Shown in pieces: positions 35,104-45,160 of a stretch of 64,000 nucleotides of DNA. Where the stretch lies: positions 372,001-436,000 of the forward strand of contig NZ_JAMFLZ010000003.1 in the NCBI RefSeq assembly GCF_023502325.1, in the 5' to 3' direction. Numbering within the stretch: position 1 is the first letter of the stretch; the number at the start of each line of letters is the position of its first letter. This DNA is from Wocania_A spongiicola (lineage in GTDB: Bacteria; Bacteroidota; Bacteroidia; Flavobacteriales; Flavobacteriaceae). A program made the position numbers and the translations under genes. The notes beneath the pieces are model-generated. The model saw only the letters and a list, made by a program, of their open reading frames with translations, searched no databases and was not told where the DNA came from.

Positions 35104-36639
35104 TTAACCCAGCCAACCTTCTCTATCCAAACTTCGATACTGAATAGCTTCACTAATATGCGATCCATTAACACACTCAACACCTTCTAAATCAGCTATA
35201 GTTCTCGAAACCTTTAAAATTCTATCATAAGCACGAGCAGATAAATTTAATCGCTCCATAGCGGTTTTTAAAAGTGTTTTCGAAGCGTCGTCTAAAATAC
35301 AATATTTCCGTATTTGTTTGGTATTCATTTGCGCATTATAATGGACTGTATCTGAGTCATTGAAACGAACAGTTTGCAATACTCTAGCTTTAGTTACACG
35401 TTTTCTTATATCAACAGAGGTTTCACCTTTTCTGTCATCAGACAGCTTATCAAAAGGTACTGGCGTTACTTCAATATGAATATCGATTCGATCTAACAAC
35501 GGGCCAGAAATTTTACTTAAATAGCGTTGCATTTCTGCTGGACTTGAAGTTACTGGAGCATCAGGATCGTTGAAATACCCGCCTGGACTTGGATTCATAC
35601 TCGCTACCAACATAAACGACGATGGATAAGTAACAGTAAATTTTGCTCTAGAAATAGTAACCTCTCTATCTTCTAATGGTTGACGGAGAACTTCTAAAAC
35701 ATCACGTTTAAATTCTGGTAATTCATCTAAAAACAAAACGCCATTATGCGATAAAGAAATCTCACCAGGTTGTGGAAAACTACCACCTCCAACTAATGCA
35801 ACGTTTGAAATGGTATGATGCGGGTTCCTAAACGGACGTTGAGCCATCAATCCTGTATCTTTTACACGACCAACTACAGAATGTATTTTGGTGGTTTCTA
35901 GGGCTTCATAAAGTGTCATAGGAGGCAAAATACTTGGTAGACGTTTTGCTAACATGGTTTTTCCTGCCCCAGGTGGACCAATTAAAATAATGTTGTGTCC
36001 GCCAGCAGCCGCAATTTCCATACATCGTTTTATACTTTCTTGCCCTTTTACATCGGAAAAATCAAATTCTGGAAAATCTAAGCTTCTTTCAAACTCTTTT
36101 CGTGTATCTATTATGGTTTGCTCTAAGGTTTCTCCTTTATCAAAGTAATTGATAACTTCTTTTATATTATCTATTCCGTAAACTTTTAGATTATCAACAA
36201 TAGCAGCTTCTTTAGCATTTTGCTTTGGCAGAATAAATCCTTTAAAACCTTCTTCTCTAGCTTTTACCGCTATAGGCAAAGCGCCTTTAATGGGTTGTAA
36301 ACTCCCGTCAAGAGAAAGCTCTCCCATTATTAAATAGCTTTCTAAATCTTCAGATTCTATCTGCTTTGACGCTGCGAGAACACCTATGGCTAAGGTTAAA
36401 TCGTATGCGCTCCCCTCCTTTCTCAAGTCGGCAGGGGCCATATTAATAGTAATCTTTTTTCCAGGGATTTTATACCCATTATTTTGTAATGCAGCAGCAA
36501 TTCTGTAATTACTTTCTTTAATTGCATTATCTGGTAATCCTACCAAATGGTATCCTATACCAGAATCAACATTAACTTCAACCGTAATTGTAGTAGCTTC
36601 AACACCAAAAACGGCACTTCCAAAAATTTTTTTAAGCAT
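35104..36639 (-). CDS. comM: YifB/ComM family magnesium-chelatase-like AAA ATPase
   Basis: 511 residues. The N-terminal ChlI domain (about 20-140; GLPDNAIKESNYRIAAALQN, INMAPADLRKEGSAYDL), the AAA module with Walker A ILIGPPGAGKTMLAKRLPS and GVLFLDELPEFKRDVLE, and the C-terminal Mg_chelatase_C domain are complete. ComM is a helicase that promotes branch migration in natural transformation in proteobacteria; the role in Bacteroidota is inferred. Single gene on the minus strand. Confidence 0.94.
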   Translation of the reverse strand: MLKKIFGSAVFGVEATTITVEVNVDSGIGYHLVGLPDNAIKESNYRIAAALQNNGYKIPGKKITINMAPADLRKEGSAYDLTLAIGVLAASKQIESEDLESYLIMGELSLDGSLQPIKGALPIAVKAREEGFKGFILPKQNAKEAAIVDNLKVYGIDNIKEVINYFDKGETLEQTIIDTRKEFERSLDFPEFDFSDVKGQESIKRCMEIAAAGGHNIILIGPPGAGKTMLAKRLPSILPPMTLYEALETTKIHSVVGRVKDTGLMAQRPFRNPHHTISNVALVGGGSFPQPGEISLSHNGVLFLDELPEFKRDVLEVLRQPLEDREVTISRAKFTVTYPSSFMLVASMNPSPGGYFNDPDAPVTSSPAEMQRYLSKISGPLLDRIDIHIEVTPVPFDKLSDDRKGETSVDIRKRVTKARVLQTVRFNDSDTVHYNAQMNTKQIRKYCILDDASKTLLKTAMERLNLSARAYDRILKVSRTIADLEGVECVNGSHISEAIQYRSLDREGWLG

Positions 36640-36740
36640 ATAATTAGTTTAATACTTAAATGTAAAAAAAGAACCTCTAGTTTTATTAGGCGATGTAATA
36701 AACGGGCAAATGCGAGCTTAACCATAGTGACATAAATAAA

Positions 36741-36763
36741 AAACCCTCATAAATGAGGGTTTT
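36741..36763 (-). terminator. Terminator of the porin gene
   Basis: Stem AAACCCTCAT / ATGAGGGTTT lies 23 bp beyond the porin stop (36787). On the minus strand it is followed by TTTTTTATTT, a standard intrinsic terminator. Confidence 0.85.
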
Positions 36764-36786
36764 AAAAATATTGAATATGTAATAAT

Positions 36787-38049
36787 TTAATTAGTACCGT
36801 TTATAAACTTAGGCTTAATAACTAACATCGCCCAACCCCAGTTTTGCATATCAGATGCTGCAGTTTCTGTAACACCTTTTAATTCGTACATACCATTGCT
36901 AGCAAACATATGTGAGTACCCTAGCTTTAAAGCATAGTTTTTAAAAGCTTTAGAAAACACTAAATCTAACTCTGTGCCTAAAGATTTTTCACCGCTCGGT
37001 AAATCTTGCTCACCACTAAAGTTTAAAACTCTAACCAATAAACTAGAAGAGCTATTCAGCTTGAAGTTTGCACTTGCATGTATATCAAACAACCCAATAG
37101 AATTTGCATGATTTCCTACGTAGAAGTAATCCATAAAACCGTTGAATTTATGATTTGTACCATACAATGGAAAAAATGCTTCTGTATCTGGTGTCGCTGA
37201 ATCATTGCCACTAATAATTTCTAAACCAGCGCCTAGAATTATTTTATCAGAAGCTTTATAAGTTAGATCTAAACCTAAAAGATAAGCTCCATCTATATTA
37301 TCACCTAACTGCAAAAAGGCATTAGCTGCTATTCCAAATTTATTCTTTTTATAGTTTAAATGTGTTCCTAGAGTTTGAATACTATTTACTCCATCTGGGT
37401 TATCATTAGTATCGAATTTCTGAAATCCATTATTTAGTAATAGTAAGCTTCCTGCAAAGTTATTCCAAGCCTGCTTTAAATATAAATACTGCATGGTTTT
37501 ATATGAAAAGAAACCTGTAGTGTTATATCCTGTTCCTGTAGAAATAAAACCTGTAGGATGCGAATAATCTTGATTAAAAGCTAATCCAAAATCAGCTATA
37601 AACTTTCCATTTTTATATTTAATTAAAGCAGCATCATGATTACGCCCTTGTTGTGCCCAATCTAATCCACCCATAATTCTTTGGTCATCATAAGAAATAA
37701 CTTGGCGCCCTAGTTTTGTTGAAAACCCTTCTCCTAAATTAATTTCTGCCCATGCTTGAAATACAGCAAACGAGTTGTTTTGATCGTTAGGTAAAATTTG
37801 CCTGTTTTCTCCCCAAACCATCACATCTTGAAAACTTACATAAAATTTGTAAGCATCTACTTGATAGCCTGCATTCAATCGAATTCTAGTAGATATACCA
37901 AAACCAGCATCTGCGGCATCTGGAATAATGCTCCCAAACCCATGTCTGTATTCTGTTCGTGGTCTAAACTCTCCATCTAAAGTAAATTGTGCTTGAGCAA
38001 ATTGTGACGCTACAATAAATATAACAATAAGTAAATAGTACTTTTTCAT
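36787..38049 (-). CDS. Alginate-export-like outer membrane porin
   Basis: 420 residues with signal peptide (to about 20, FAQAQ). Long beta-barrel: FTLDGEFRPRTEYRHGFG at the start, GRQVISYDDQRIMGGLDWAQ in the middle, GDNIDGAYLLGLDLTYK, and the last strand GWAMLVIKPKFINGTN. This fits the Alginate_exp (AlgE-like) family. It sits between comM and ccsBA at the end of the nitrate/nitrite cluster; a role as outer-membrane channel for nitrate, nitrite or ammonium is possible but untested. Confidence 0.78.
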   Translation of the reverse strand: MKKYYLLIVIFIVASQFAQAQFTLDGEFRPRTEYRHGFGSIIPDAADAGFGISTRIRLNAGYQVDAYKFYVSFQDVMVWGENRQILPNDQNNSFAVFQAWAEINLGEGFSTKLGRQVISYDDQRIMGGLDWAQQGRNHDAALIKYKNGKFIADFGLAFNQDYSHPTGFISTGTGYNTTGFFSYKTMQYLYLKQAWNNFAGSLLLLNNGFQKFDTNDNPDGVNSIQTLGTHLNYKKNKFGIAANAFLQLGDNIDGAYLLGLDLTYKASDKIILGAGLEIISGNDSATPDTEAFFPLYGTNHKFNGFMDYFYVGNHANSIGLFDIHASANFKLNSSSSLLVRVLNFSGEQDLPSGEKSLGTELDLVFSKAFKNYALKLGYSHMFASNGMYELKGVTETAASDMQNWGWAMLVIKPKFINGTN

Positions 38050-38163
38050 CTTTTTAAAGTTTTTATTAGTTTTTAAATCTTGTTATGCATCTGAATAATT
38101 TCATAAAAGACTTCCATTCTTTTAATACTTACCAAAGATAAAACCATTAAAAAACTTACTTTA

Positions 38164-38175
38164 TGATAAATCTCA
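38164..38175 (-). promoter_or_regulatory. Weak FNR/CRP-like site upstream of the porin
   Basis: TGATAAATCTCA is one mismatch from the TGAT-N4-ATCA core seen at 43802 and 50420, about 115 bp upstream of the porin start. It could give the porin the same control as the nitrate genes. Confidence 0.3.
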
Positions 38176-38245
38176 TGTAATTACTATAAAAAATGTTTTG
38201 GGGTTTATTAAATAAAAATGGTGTTTTCAGTATCTAAAACAAAAA

Positions 38246-41200
38246 TTATATATTACTTATATTCTTTCTCGTTTTAGTTGCTTTAAAATAAGCTATGATG
38301 GCAACTACAGTCATTAACAAAGCAAGTACATACACAAAACTTGGAATAGGTAATGGGTCTCCTGCTGCATAGCTATGTAACCCTGAAAGATAATAGTTTA
38401 CTCCAAATGAAGTCATTATAATACTCCAAAATGCGAACATGCTAGCTACGTTTAACACATAGCTATTATTTAGCTTAGGAATAAAACGTAAATGAAGTAC
38501 TATTGCGTATACAATTATACTGATTAATGCCCAAGTTTCTTTCGGATCCCAAGCCCAATAACGTCCCCAAGATTCGTTTGCCCAAATACCTCCTAAAAAA
38601 GTACCAACAGCCAAAACAAACAAACCAATAGTCATGGCTATTTCATTTATATATGTAAGCTCTTTTATTTTAACTTCAATAACAGCCCTTGTTTTTGGTG
38701 TTTTTATAATCAATAGGATTAAAGCCATGAGTCCTAAAACTGAAGATAATGCTAATGGAGCATAACTACTAACAATGGTAGCTACATGTATTTTTAGCCA
38801 ATACGATTTTAACACAGGCATTAAGTTTGTTATTTCTGGATTTAACCAATCTAAATAGCTTACAAATAATAATGCGCCAGAAAACAAGGTAGCTAATGGC
38901 AAAGAAAAGTCTGATTTCCTAAATATAATTAAACCACATAGCACCAGAACCCATGCTACAAATACAAGCATTTCATAACCATTGCTCCACGGAGCGTGTT
39001 GAGCTACGTACCAACGCAAAATAATATTTGCTGTAAAACATAAGAAGAAAATTAATGTAAATATGATAAAAAGGTTGTTTATAAAGTCTACCCACTTTTT
39101 GTAGAAAAACATCTTAACTATAGCTAAAACCAATAGTACAAAACCAAGCGTAAAAAATGCTTGAAACAACCAGAAATTAACGTTAGCATTATTATACCAA
39201 AGTTCAGCTTCTACTCGCCTAGAAGTAGGTATGACATCGACTCCTAAAACTTCTTGATATTTTTTAATATACATCAATTTTTCGTGGGCATCTTGATAAT
39301 TATTGACTCCTATATCTTTAAAATAAGAGGGTATAATATACTTTGCAAATTGAGCATCTTCTTCCGGAAAATCTTCAAAGTGATGATTATAACTAAACCA
39401 AGTATTATTTGTATCATTTTTATTAGGGAAGATTTTTAGATAATTCCCAATAAAAACATTGTATAAAATATTAAAACGTTCATCAATTTTTAACACCTCT
39501 TTATCAAACTCATTACGTTCTGATGGCTTTTTCTTATTTGCTTCCTCTACTTGATTGGTTAATATATACGAACCCTTTTTATCTAATAAACTAGTAAAAG
39601 GTACTAACTTGTTTTTTCCAATAGTAATAGTATCAAATAACTTCCTTGTTTTTTTAAAATCAACCTTTATAATGGGTACTCGTTGCCAAACTTGAGGCAG
39701 CATATGCATTGACAAAAAAGTTTGGTTTGCATCAAAAATAATATCCTTGTTATTTAAAGGGTAAACAAATTTAGTTTTTCTAGATATTTTTCTAAGAAAC
39801 TCTGATGCTAGTGTATTTATTGGCTTAATACGCCCGTCTAAGTCCTGCACTAATAGCCTTCCAAAAAATTCGGCATGGGTTTTATCAATTTGCTGATTTT
39901 CTATAACTTTTTCAATCGAAGTTAACAACGAATCTGCTGAATTTTGAGCAAAAACATTGGGCAAACTAAAAAACAAAAACACTAAAATCATAACGCTTTT
40001 ATGCTTTATTTGCCTTAGCTTTTTATTTATTAGCTTAAAACGAGATGTTTTACCAAATAAGGTAAAAAACATTCCTAACGTCATTAATAAATAACCTAAG
40101 TAGGTTATAATTGTGCCCAAACTATCATGGTTAACGGATAATACGGTTCCTTTTTCATCGGTATCATAACTAGCTTGAAAAAAACGATAACCTCTATAAT
40201 CCAACACATTGTTCATAAAAATTCTAAACGGTGTTTCTCTACCATCATCCAAAATAGTGACTTCACTAGCGTAAGCGGAAGGACTTGATGATCCAGGATA
40301 ACGTTCTAGCTGAAAATCATTTAGTTGAATTGAGAACGGAGTTTGAATGGCTCCAGCTCCATAAGATAAAATTACTTTAGTATCTCCTATCTCTACGTTG
40401 TGATGTGTAGGTCTAAAACCCTCTCTATACAAAAGGTTTATAGGTTTTTCTTTAGCATTTACAGACACATTAACTATTAAAGCATCATCTTTTGTTTTAT
40501 CATTATCTTTTAGTTTGTCTGATTCACTTTTTATTTGAAACTTACCAAATTCATAATATCTTAAAGGCACAAAAGAAATATCTCCAGCCCTGTACAATGT
40601 TCGTAACGTAATATCTTGCAAGCTATCTTTAACTATTTTACCAGCTTGTTTAGTAGACATTATAAAGAAATCTAAATCATGAGGGGCGCTAATACTAAAT
40701 GCGCCTTCTCTCTCTATGATATTGATAATGCCTTCCTTATCAGAATTGAAACCAATTTCGTGTTGATGCTCTCCAATTTTCTCTATTTCTCCTCTTTTAA
40801 GGTATATAGTATTTCTACCCTTACCAACTGTAACTACTAACTCAAGCAAAGGTTCGCCTTCATTCTCATCTTCTACTACCTCAGCTAAAGCATCTGGGAT
40901 AAAATTATTATATGAAATAACAATTGGTTCCCCTTTAAATGTTGTTTCCAAGATAAAGTCATTATCTTGAATAGGAGAAAATGACAGTTTCTTTTTTATA
41001 GATTTTGTTGTTACACCATCAGTAATTGTTGCCGATAAAAAATTAGTATTAGAAATGATGATGTTAGATGAAGCCCCTTCCCTAATGCGCATTATCCCGC
41101 CATAAGATGTATATCGTGTTACAGCTGCTCCCAAAATGATAACGATAAATGCTACATGAAACAATAGAGTTGCCCATTTTTCTTTACGCAATAATTTATA

Positions 41201-41401
41201 CTTAAATATATTAGCAATAAATGCGAAGGCTAAGCCTAGTAAAATAAGTTCAAACCACCAAGAATCATATATAGCGACCCAAGCAGTAGCTGTACCAAAG
41301 TCGTTTTCTATAAATGTTGCTACAGCCATTGCTATCGCAAAAATTAAAAGTAATAGTAAAGCTAAACTTGATGAGGAAAAGAATTTATATAATTTTTGCA
41401 T
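38246..41401 (-). CDS. ccsBA: Fused cytochrome c biogenesis protein CcsBA
   Basis: 1051 residues: a System II heme c synthase in one chain. The N-terminal third is CcsB/ResB-like (membrane helices about 10-105, a large periplasmic region, another helix about 430-450). A long extracytoplasmic segment follows (about 480-730). The C-terminal part is CcsA, with the tryptophan-rich WWD-type motif GGIWANESWGRYWAWDPKET and conserved histidines in HAPWSNGYEM and KIHVATIVSSYAP. It ligates heme to CxxCH sites; the nap and nrf proteins of the same cluster carry at least 17 such sites. Bacteroidota often use this fusion. Confidence 0.95.
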   Translation of the reverse strand: MQKLYKFFSSSSLALLLLLIFAIAMAVATFIENDFGTATAWVAIYDSWWFELILLGLAFAFIANIFKYKLLRKEKWATLLFHVAFIVIILGAAVTRYTSYGGIMRIREGASSNIIISNTNFLSATITDGVTTKSIKKKLSFSPIQDNDFILETTFKGEPIVISYNNFIPDALAEVVEDENEGEPLLELVVTVGKGRNTIYLKRGEIEKIGEHQHEIGFNSDKEGIINIIEREGAFSISAPHDLDFFIMSTKQAGKIVKDSLQDITLRTLYRAGDISFVPLRYYEFGKFQIKSESDKLKDNDKTKDDALIVNVSVNAKEKPINLLYREGFRPTHHNVEIGDTKVILSYGAGAIQTPFSIQLNDFQLERYPGSSSPSAYASEVTILDDGRETPFRIFMNNVLDYRGYRFFQASYDTDEKGTVLSVNHDSLGTIITYLGYLLMTLGMFFTLFGKTSRFKLINKKLRQIKHKSVMILVFLFFSLPNVFAQNSADSLLTSIEKVIENQQIDKTHAEFFGRLLVQDLDGRIKPINTLASEFLRKISRKTKFVYPLNNKDIIFDANQTFLSMHMLPQVWQRVPIIKVDFKKTRKLFDTITIGKNKLVPFTSLLDKKGSYILTNQVEEANKKKPSERNEFDKEVLKIDERFNILYNVFIGNYLKIFPNKNDTNNTWFSYNHHFEDFPEEDAQFAKYIIPSYFKDIGVNNYQDAHEKLMYIKKYQEVLGVDVIPTSRRVEAELWYNNANVNFWLFQAFFTLGFVLLVLAIVKMFFYKKWVDFINNLFIIFTLIFFLCFTANIILRWYVAQHAPWSNGYEMLVFVAWVLVLCGLIIFRKSDFSLPLATLFSGALLFVSYLDWLNPEITNLMPVLKSYWLKIHVATIVSSYAPLALSSVLGLMALILLIIKTPKTRAVIEVKIKELTYINEIAMTIGLFVLAVGTFLGGIWANESWGRYWAWDPKETWALISIIVYAIVLHLRFIPKLNNSYVLNVASMFAFWSIIMTSFGVNYYLSGLHSYAAGDPLPIPSFVYVLALLMTVVAIIAYFKATKTRKNISNI

Positions 41402-41416
41402 AAAACGATTTAAAAA

Positions 41417-41459
41417 AAAAGATAACTCCTGTGATTTTTGTCTTCAAAAGTTATCTTTT
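41417..41459 (-). terminator. Terminator of nrfHA
   Basis: Arms AAAAGATAAC (41417-41426) and GTTATCTTTT (41450-41459) pair over a long loop, and a run of T follows on the minus strand. It lies 30 bp beyond the nrfA stop and before ccsBA, so ccsBA either has its own promoter or relies on read-through. Confidence 0.7.
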
Positions 41460-41488
41460 ATAGTTCTTAAAGTAAAGATTATAAAACC

Positions 41489-42985
41489 TTAATTATTCAT
41501 TGATACTTTTTTTGTATTGTAACCCGCTTCTCTTTTTTTAGCAGCTTCTAACCATTGTGGTACAAGAGTTTTTTTAAACTCTTCCTTATCTTTTTTCATT
41601 TTTTCAACATCTAAACCTATATAAGCCTGTGCTTTCTCTTTTGTTGAAATATCTGGCATCTCTACTGGTTTATTATATCCTAAATCGGCTAGCAAACGTG
41701 CTAATTTTATACGGCCCTCTTGAATAATTGTAAATCCACTACCAAGTACTCTTCCAGTTTCTACAGGCGAATGGAATGAAGCTCCATGGGCTGCTGCTGC
41801 ATAATCCCAACGCCATTGTGCATGACGAATATCCATTAAAATATCTTGCATTTGTTCTTCTGTAGCTCCTAAATCCCAAGCTTTCTTTGCTTCGACATGA
41901 GCCTTAACTAAAAAATCTTCTAATTTTAATCTATTCTCAGCAGCTTTTTGCTGGCGTTCATAAACATTATTTTTTAGTTTATCAGCATCTTCTCTATGAC
42001 AAACTTGACATGCATTTGCAACATTATTTAAAGGAGATTGTATATGGTGATCGGTAAACTTTTGTCCTCCTTCGCTTTTATAAGGCATATGGCAATCTGC
42101 ACAAGATACGCCTCTATCAGCATGAACTCCTGTTAAGTATGTTTCGTAACCAGGGTGTTGTGCTTTTAGCATAGGTGCACGACTTAATTTATGAGTCCAG
42201 TCTTTAAAATTGATATCATCATAATATTTTTCCATAGCTTCTACAGACATTCCATTTTTCCATGGAAGCTTTAAATAAGGTATTCCTTCATTACCTGGTA
42301 CTTTCTTATCAAAATAGTACTCAACATGACACTGTGCACAAACTAAAGATCGCATTTCTTGATGCGTAGCTAGATTGATGTCTTTTCCCATTTCTTGAAA
42401 AGCTTCTACTAATGCAGGACGCGTAATGGTTAACTTCATCGTTTTGGAATCATGGCAATCTGCACAACCTATAGGGTTAACTACTTCTGACCCTTTATCA
42501 GCCCATTTTCCTGAATAAAATTCTGCAATACCCTTTTCGTTCATTAAACGCGGTACATCAGGACTTTTACAAGTCCAGCATGTTGCAGGCATTGGGCCAT
42601 CACCTTTTCCTTTAGGAGCTCCGGTTCGTAGTGAGTTTTGTAAATCTTCAATAGCATATTGATGCCCTCTACCTTGATTATAATCTTTAGAAAATCCATA
42701 ACCAGCCCAAAGCACTACTAAGCGTGAGTCTTCATGCAAAACATCTCGCATTGCAGAACCTCCTTGAAACGATGCAAAATCGGATTCTGAAGTTTGTAAA
42801 AATGATTGATACTCTGCAGGAAAGTTTTTTCCCCACTCAGCATTCCTTGGTTCATTTTCACTAATATTTACCTGAGGTACATATTTGTATTTGGCTTCAT
42901 TTTTTCTGTTAAGAATACTTGATGCCAGCAAGCCTAGTAGAAATACAACTATAGCTGTTACGATAAATAATACTTTGTTTTTCAT
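41489..42985 (-). CDS. nrfA: Ammonia-forming cytochrome c nitrite reductase catalytic subunit
   Basis: 498 residues, N-terminal membrane/signal helix about 5-25. Five heme sites: the catalytic C136-W-T-C-K140 heme with lysine ligand, and CxxCH at 174-178, 216-220, 295-299 and 326-330. Active-site features visible are VEYYFDKKVP (tyrosine) and GVHADRGVSC (His). It reduces nitrite to ammonium with six electrons in the periplasm, and NO or hydroxylamine too. Pentaheme form as in classic NrfA. Membrane electron donor is NrfH, 113 bp upstream. Confidence 0.97.
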   Translation of the reverse strand: MKNKVLFIVTAIVVFLLGLLASSILNRKNEAKYKYVPQVNISENEPRNAEWGKNFPAEYQSFLQTSESDFASFQGGSAMRDVLHEDSRLVVLWAGYGFSKDYNQGRGHQYAIEDLQNSLRTGAPKGKGDGPMPATCWTCKSPDVPRLMNEKGIAEFYSGKWADKGSEVVNPIGCADCHDSKTMKLTITRPALVEAFQEMGKDINLATHQEMRSLVCAQCHVEYYFDKKVPGNEGIPYLKLPWKNGMSVEAMEKYYDDINFKDWTHKLSRAPMLKAQHPGYETYLTGVHADRGVSCADCHMPYKSEGGQKFTDHHIQSPLNNVANACQVCHREDADKLKNNVYERQQKAAENRLKLEDFLVKAHVEAKKAWDLGATEEQMQDILMDIRHAQWRWDYAAAAHGASFHSPVETGRVLGSGFTIIQEGRIKLARLLADLGYNKPVEMPDISTKEKAQAYIGLDVEKMKKDKEEFKKTLVPQWLEAAKKREAGYNTKKVSMNN

Positions 42986-43098
42986 ATGCTTAACTTTACT
43001 TTTTTATGATCTTACCTCAACTGCTATGATGCAGGTTAACACCTTTTAATCATTTTTGATGTTAGTAAAATAATTTTAGTATTTCATAAATCAATATT

Positions 43099-43698
43099 TT
43101 ACTCCGCCTCTATTTGTTTTTGCAACCATTCTGGAATTACAATTTTTTCTGTATCAGTTGGTAATGGTGCAATATTATTTCTTATTGTAGAAATACCATG
43201 AACCGTTCCATGCGGTACTTCTTGATGGCAACTCCAACACTGTCTTTCTGTTCTATTATTTGCATGGTTTTCTATCCAACCATCATACTTGGTTTGAGTA
43301 ACTTGCTGTACATGACAACGGATACAATTATTTTGTACTACTTCTTGAGATTCCTCTCGCATAAACATAACTTCAGGTTCAGCTCTTAAAGTAAACACAG
43401 AAGCATGAAATAAACCGTCCTTTGCTTTAAAATAGTATTTATTAAATATATTGTTGTGTGGTACATGACAATCGTTACAATTAGCCCACTCTCTATGAGA
43501 ACTGTGCATCCAACTATTATACACAGGAGTCATAACATGGCAGTTAACACAGGCTTGAGGATTATCAGACATATACGAAACTAACTCAGCTTCCTTAGCC
43601 ATAAAAAAACCTAATCCAGTAATTACTGCAATTAAAAAAACCGCAGTAGTTCTCCATTTCGATTTTTTGTCTGGTAATATGTTTTTTTTAAGATTCAC
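43099..43698 (-). CDS. nrfH: Cytochrome c nitrite reductase membrane subunit
   Basis: 199 residues of the NapC/NirT family. One N-terminal membrane helix (about 17-34) is followed by four hemes: CVNCH 50-54, CNDCH 74-78, CIRCH 125-129 and CWSCH 154-158. It takes electrons from menaquinol and passes them to NrfA, forming the NrfHA complex. It is preceded by an FNR/CRP-like palindrome at 43802-43813. Confidence 0.96.
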   Translation of the reverse strand: MNLKKNILPDKKSKWRTTAVFLIAVITGLGFFMAKEAELVSYMSDNPQACVNCHVMTPVYNSWMHSSHREWANCNDCHVPHNNIFNKYYFKAKDGLFHASVFTLRAEPEVMFMREESQEVVQNNCIRCHVQQVTQTKYDGWIENHANNRTERQCWSCHQEVPHGTVHGISTIRNNIAPLPTDTEKIVIPEWLQKQIEAE

Positions 43699-43801
43699 TA
43701 AAGTTATTATTACAAGTTAAGAGTAAATCATTTTTGTAAAATTGTGTATTATATTTCTTAATATTCAATACAAAACTCAGTCAATTACATTGCTTAAAAT
43801 A

Positions 43802-43813
43802 TGATTTTTATCA
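43802..43813. promoter_or_regulatory. FNR/CRP-type operator upstream of nrfH
   Basis: TGATTTTTATCA is TGAT-N4-ATCA, the FNR-family core. It lies 104 bp upstream of the nrfH start and shares its core with two boxes in the napD-moeA promoter. Confidence 0.5.
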
Positions 43814-43895
43814 TACAATAAAAAATATTTAAAACTATAATTTATCAGTGTATAAGAAACCTCAAGTTTTTTATTCAACTGTATAAATGTACAAA

Positions 43896-45119
43896 TTAAG
43901 TCACTTTTTTATATCGAATTTTTCCTAATTCAATACCAATGGCTGTTTTTGCTAATATTGTAAATATAAAAGCTCCCATTGCCCATATTCCAATGGTAAC
44001 ACCAACTTCTATTTTAGTTGGCAAATACTCAACTATTTTACCATATGGTCCAGGTATAAATCCCGGAACTATAAGTCCGAAGCCTTTTTCAATCCAAATC
44101 GCCACAAAAAGTAAAAAGCAACAGAAATATAAAATGTTAAGGTTTTCTCTTAATTTCTTAAAAGTTAAAATTACAGTAGCAACAACATTCATAGAAATAG
44201 CTGTCCATATCCAAGGTAAAAGCGCCGTTTTACCATCAAGCCCAAAGAATAAATAATAAGCGCTTTCACTATGATGCGTTGGTGCATAAAACTCCTTAAA
44301 CAACTCAGATACAAGCATAATGATGTTTATTTGAGCTGCAACAGTAACTATTAATGCAATTTTATTAATGGTTTTATCTTTAATTTTAAAATCAGTAAAT
44401 GATCGAATAATTGCTAAAACTAAAATAATTAATGCAGGACCAGCTGCAAAAGCAGATGCTAAAAAGCGAGGTCCCAGTAATGCGTTATTCCAAAATGGAC
44501 GAGCTTGTAAACCTTGATATAAAAATGCGGTAACTAAATGAATTGCCACTGCCCATAGCACCGATAAAATTGCTCCTGGTATATAAACTTTAGGGTTTGG
44601 CACTTTGCCTTGGTAACGTCTAAACAAAATATAAAAAGGAATGCTTATATTTAAAAACAAGTAACCATTTAAAACAATAACATCCCAAGTTAGCATTGAG
44701 TTTGGAAAATTAAATACGCCAATACCTGGTATCATATGCCAAAGTACCGATGGTCCACCCATATCTGCAACCACAAAAGCTAAGCACATAATAAGTGCAG
44801 CCACAGCTAACCCTTCTCCAATAAGCACGGCTTGTTTAAAATCAATATCTTTAAGCACATACGTTGGCATAACCAGCATTACAGCAGCAGCTGCAACACC
44901 TACCAAAAATGTAAAATTAGAAATATACAAGCCCCAACTTACCCTATCTGTCATTCCAGTTACACTTAAACCGTGCTCTAACTGTATAGAATAACAATAC
45001 ATCCCAATAAGCATAATAAACGTTAAGAATCCCATCCAAATATTATATTTACGAGATCCTCGCGTAGTAGCATCTATGCTATCTATAACTAAACTTCTAA
45101 AAACTTTTAATCGTCGCAT
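43896..45119 (-). CDS. NrfD/PsrC-family quinol-oxidising membrane subunit of the nitrate module
   Basis: 407 residues from the ATG at 45119; the frame stays open to a GTG at 45170, but that extra 17 residues is not family-like and reaches into the repeat element. Ten or so membrane helices of the NrfD family (ActC-like, from GSRKYNIWMGFLTFIMLIGM), with conserved charged residues in the helices (GMTDRVSWGLYISN, RFLASAFAAGPALIILVLA). It should oxidise menaquinol and pass electrons to the Fe-S protein encoded upstream. Terminal gene of the nap operon. Confidence 0.92.
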   Translation of the reverse strand: MRRLKVFRSLVIDSIDATTRGSRKYNIWMGFLTFIMLIGMYCYSIQLEHGLSVTGMTDRVSWGLYISNFTFLVGVAAAAVMLVMPTYVLKDIDFKQAVLIGEGLAVAALIMCLAFVVADMGGPSVLWHMIPGIGVFNFPNSMLTWDVIVLNGYLFLNISIPFYILFRRYQGKVPNPKVYIPGAILSVLWAVAIHLVTAFLYQGLQARPFWNNALLGPRFLASAFAAGPALIILVLAIIRSFTDFKIKDKTINKIALIVTVAAQINIIMLVSELFKEFYAPTHHSESAYYLFFGLDGKTALLPWIWTAISMNVVATVILTFKKLRENLNILYFCCFLLFVAIWIEKGFGLIVPGFIPGPYGKIVEYLPTKIEVGVTIGIWAMGAFIFTILAKTAIGIELGKIRYKKVT

Positions 45120-45160
45120 ATACCTTTTATTATAACTCTTGGTTTTATATGTTTTTCTTG

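Noticed and set aside
43049..43060. ATCATTTTTGAT in the nrfH-nrfA gap as an FNR box
   Set aside because: The arms are in the reverse order (ATCA...TGAT) from the TGAT...ATCA consensus, so it is not the same site type.
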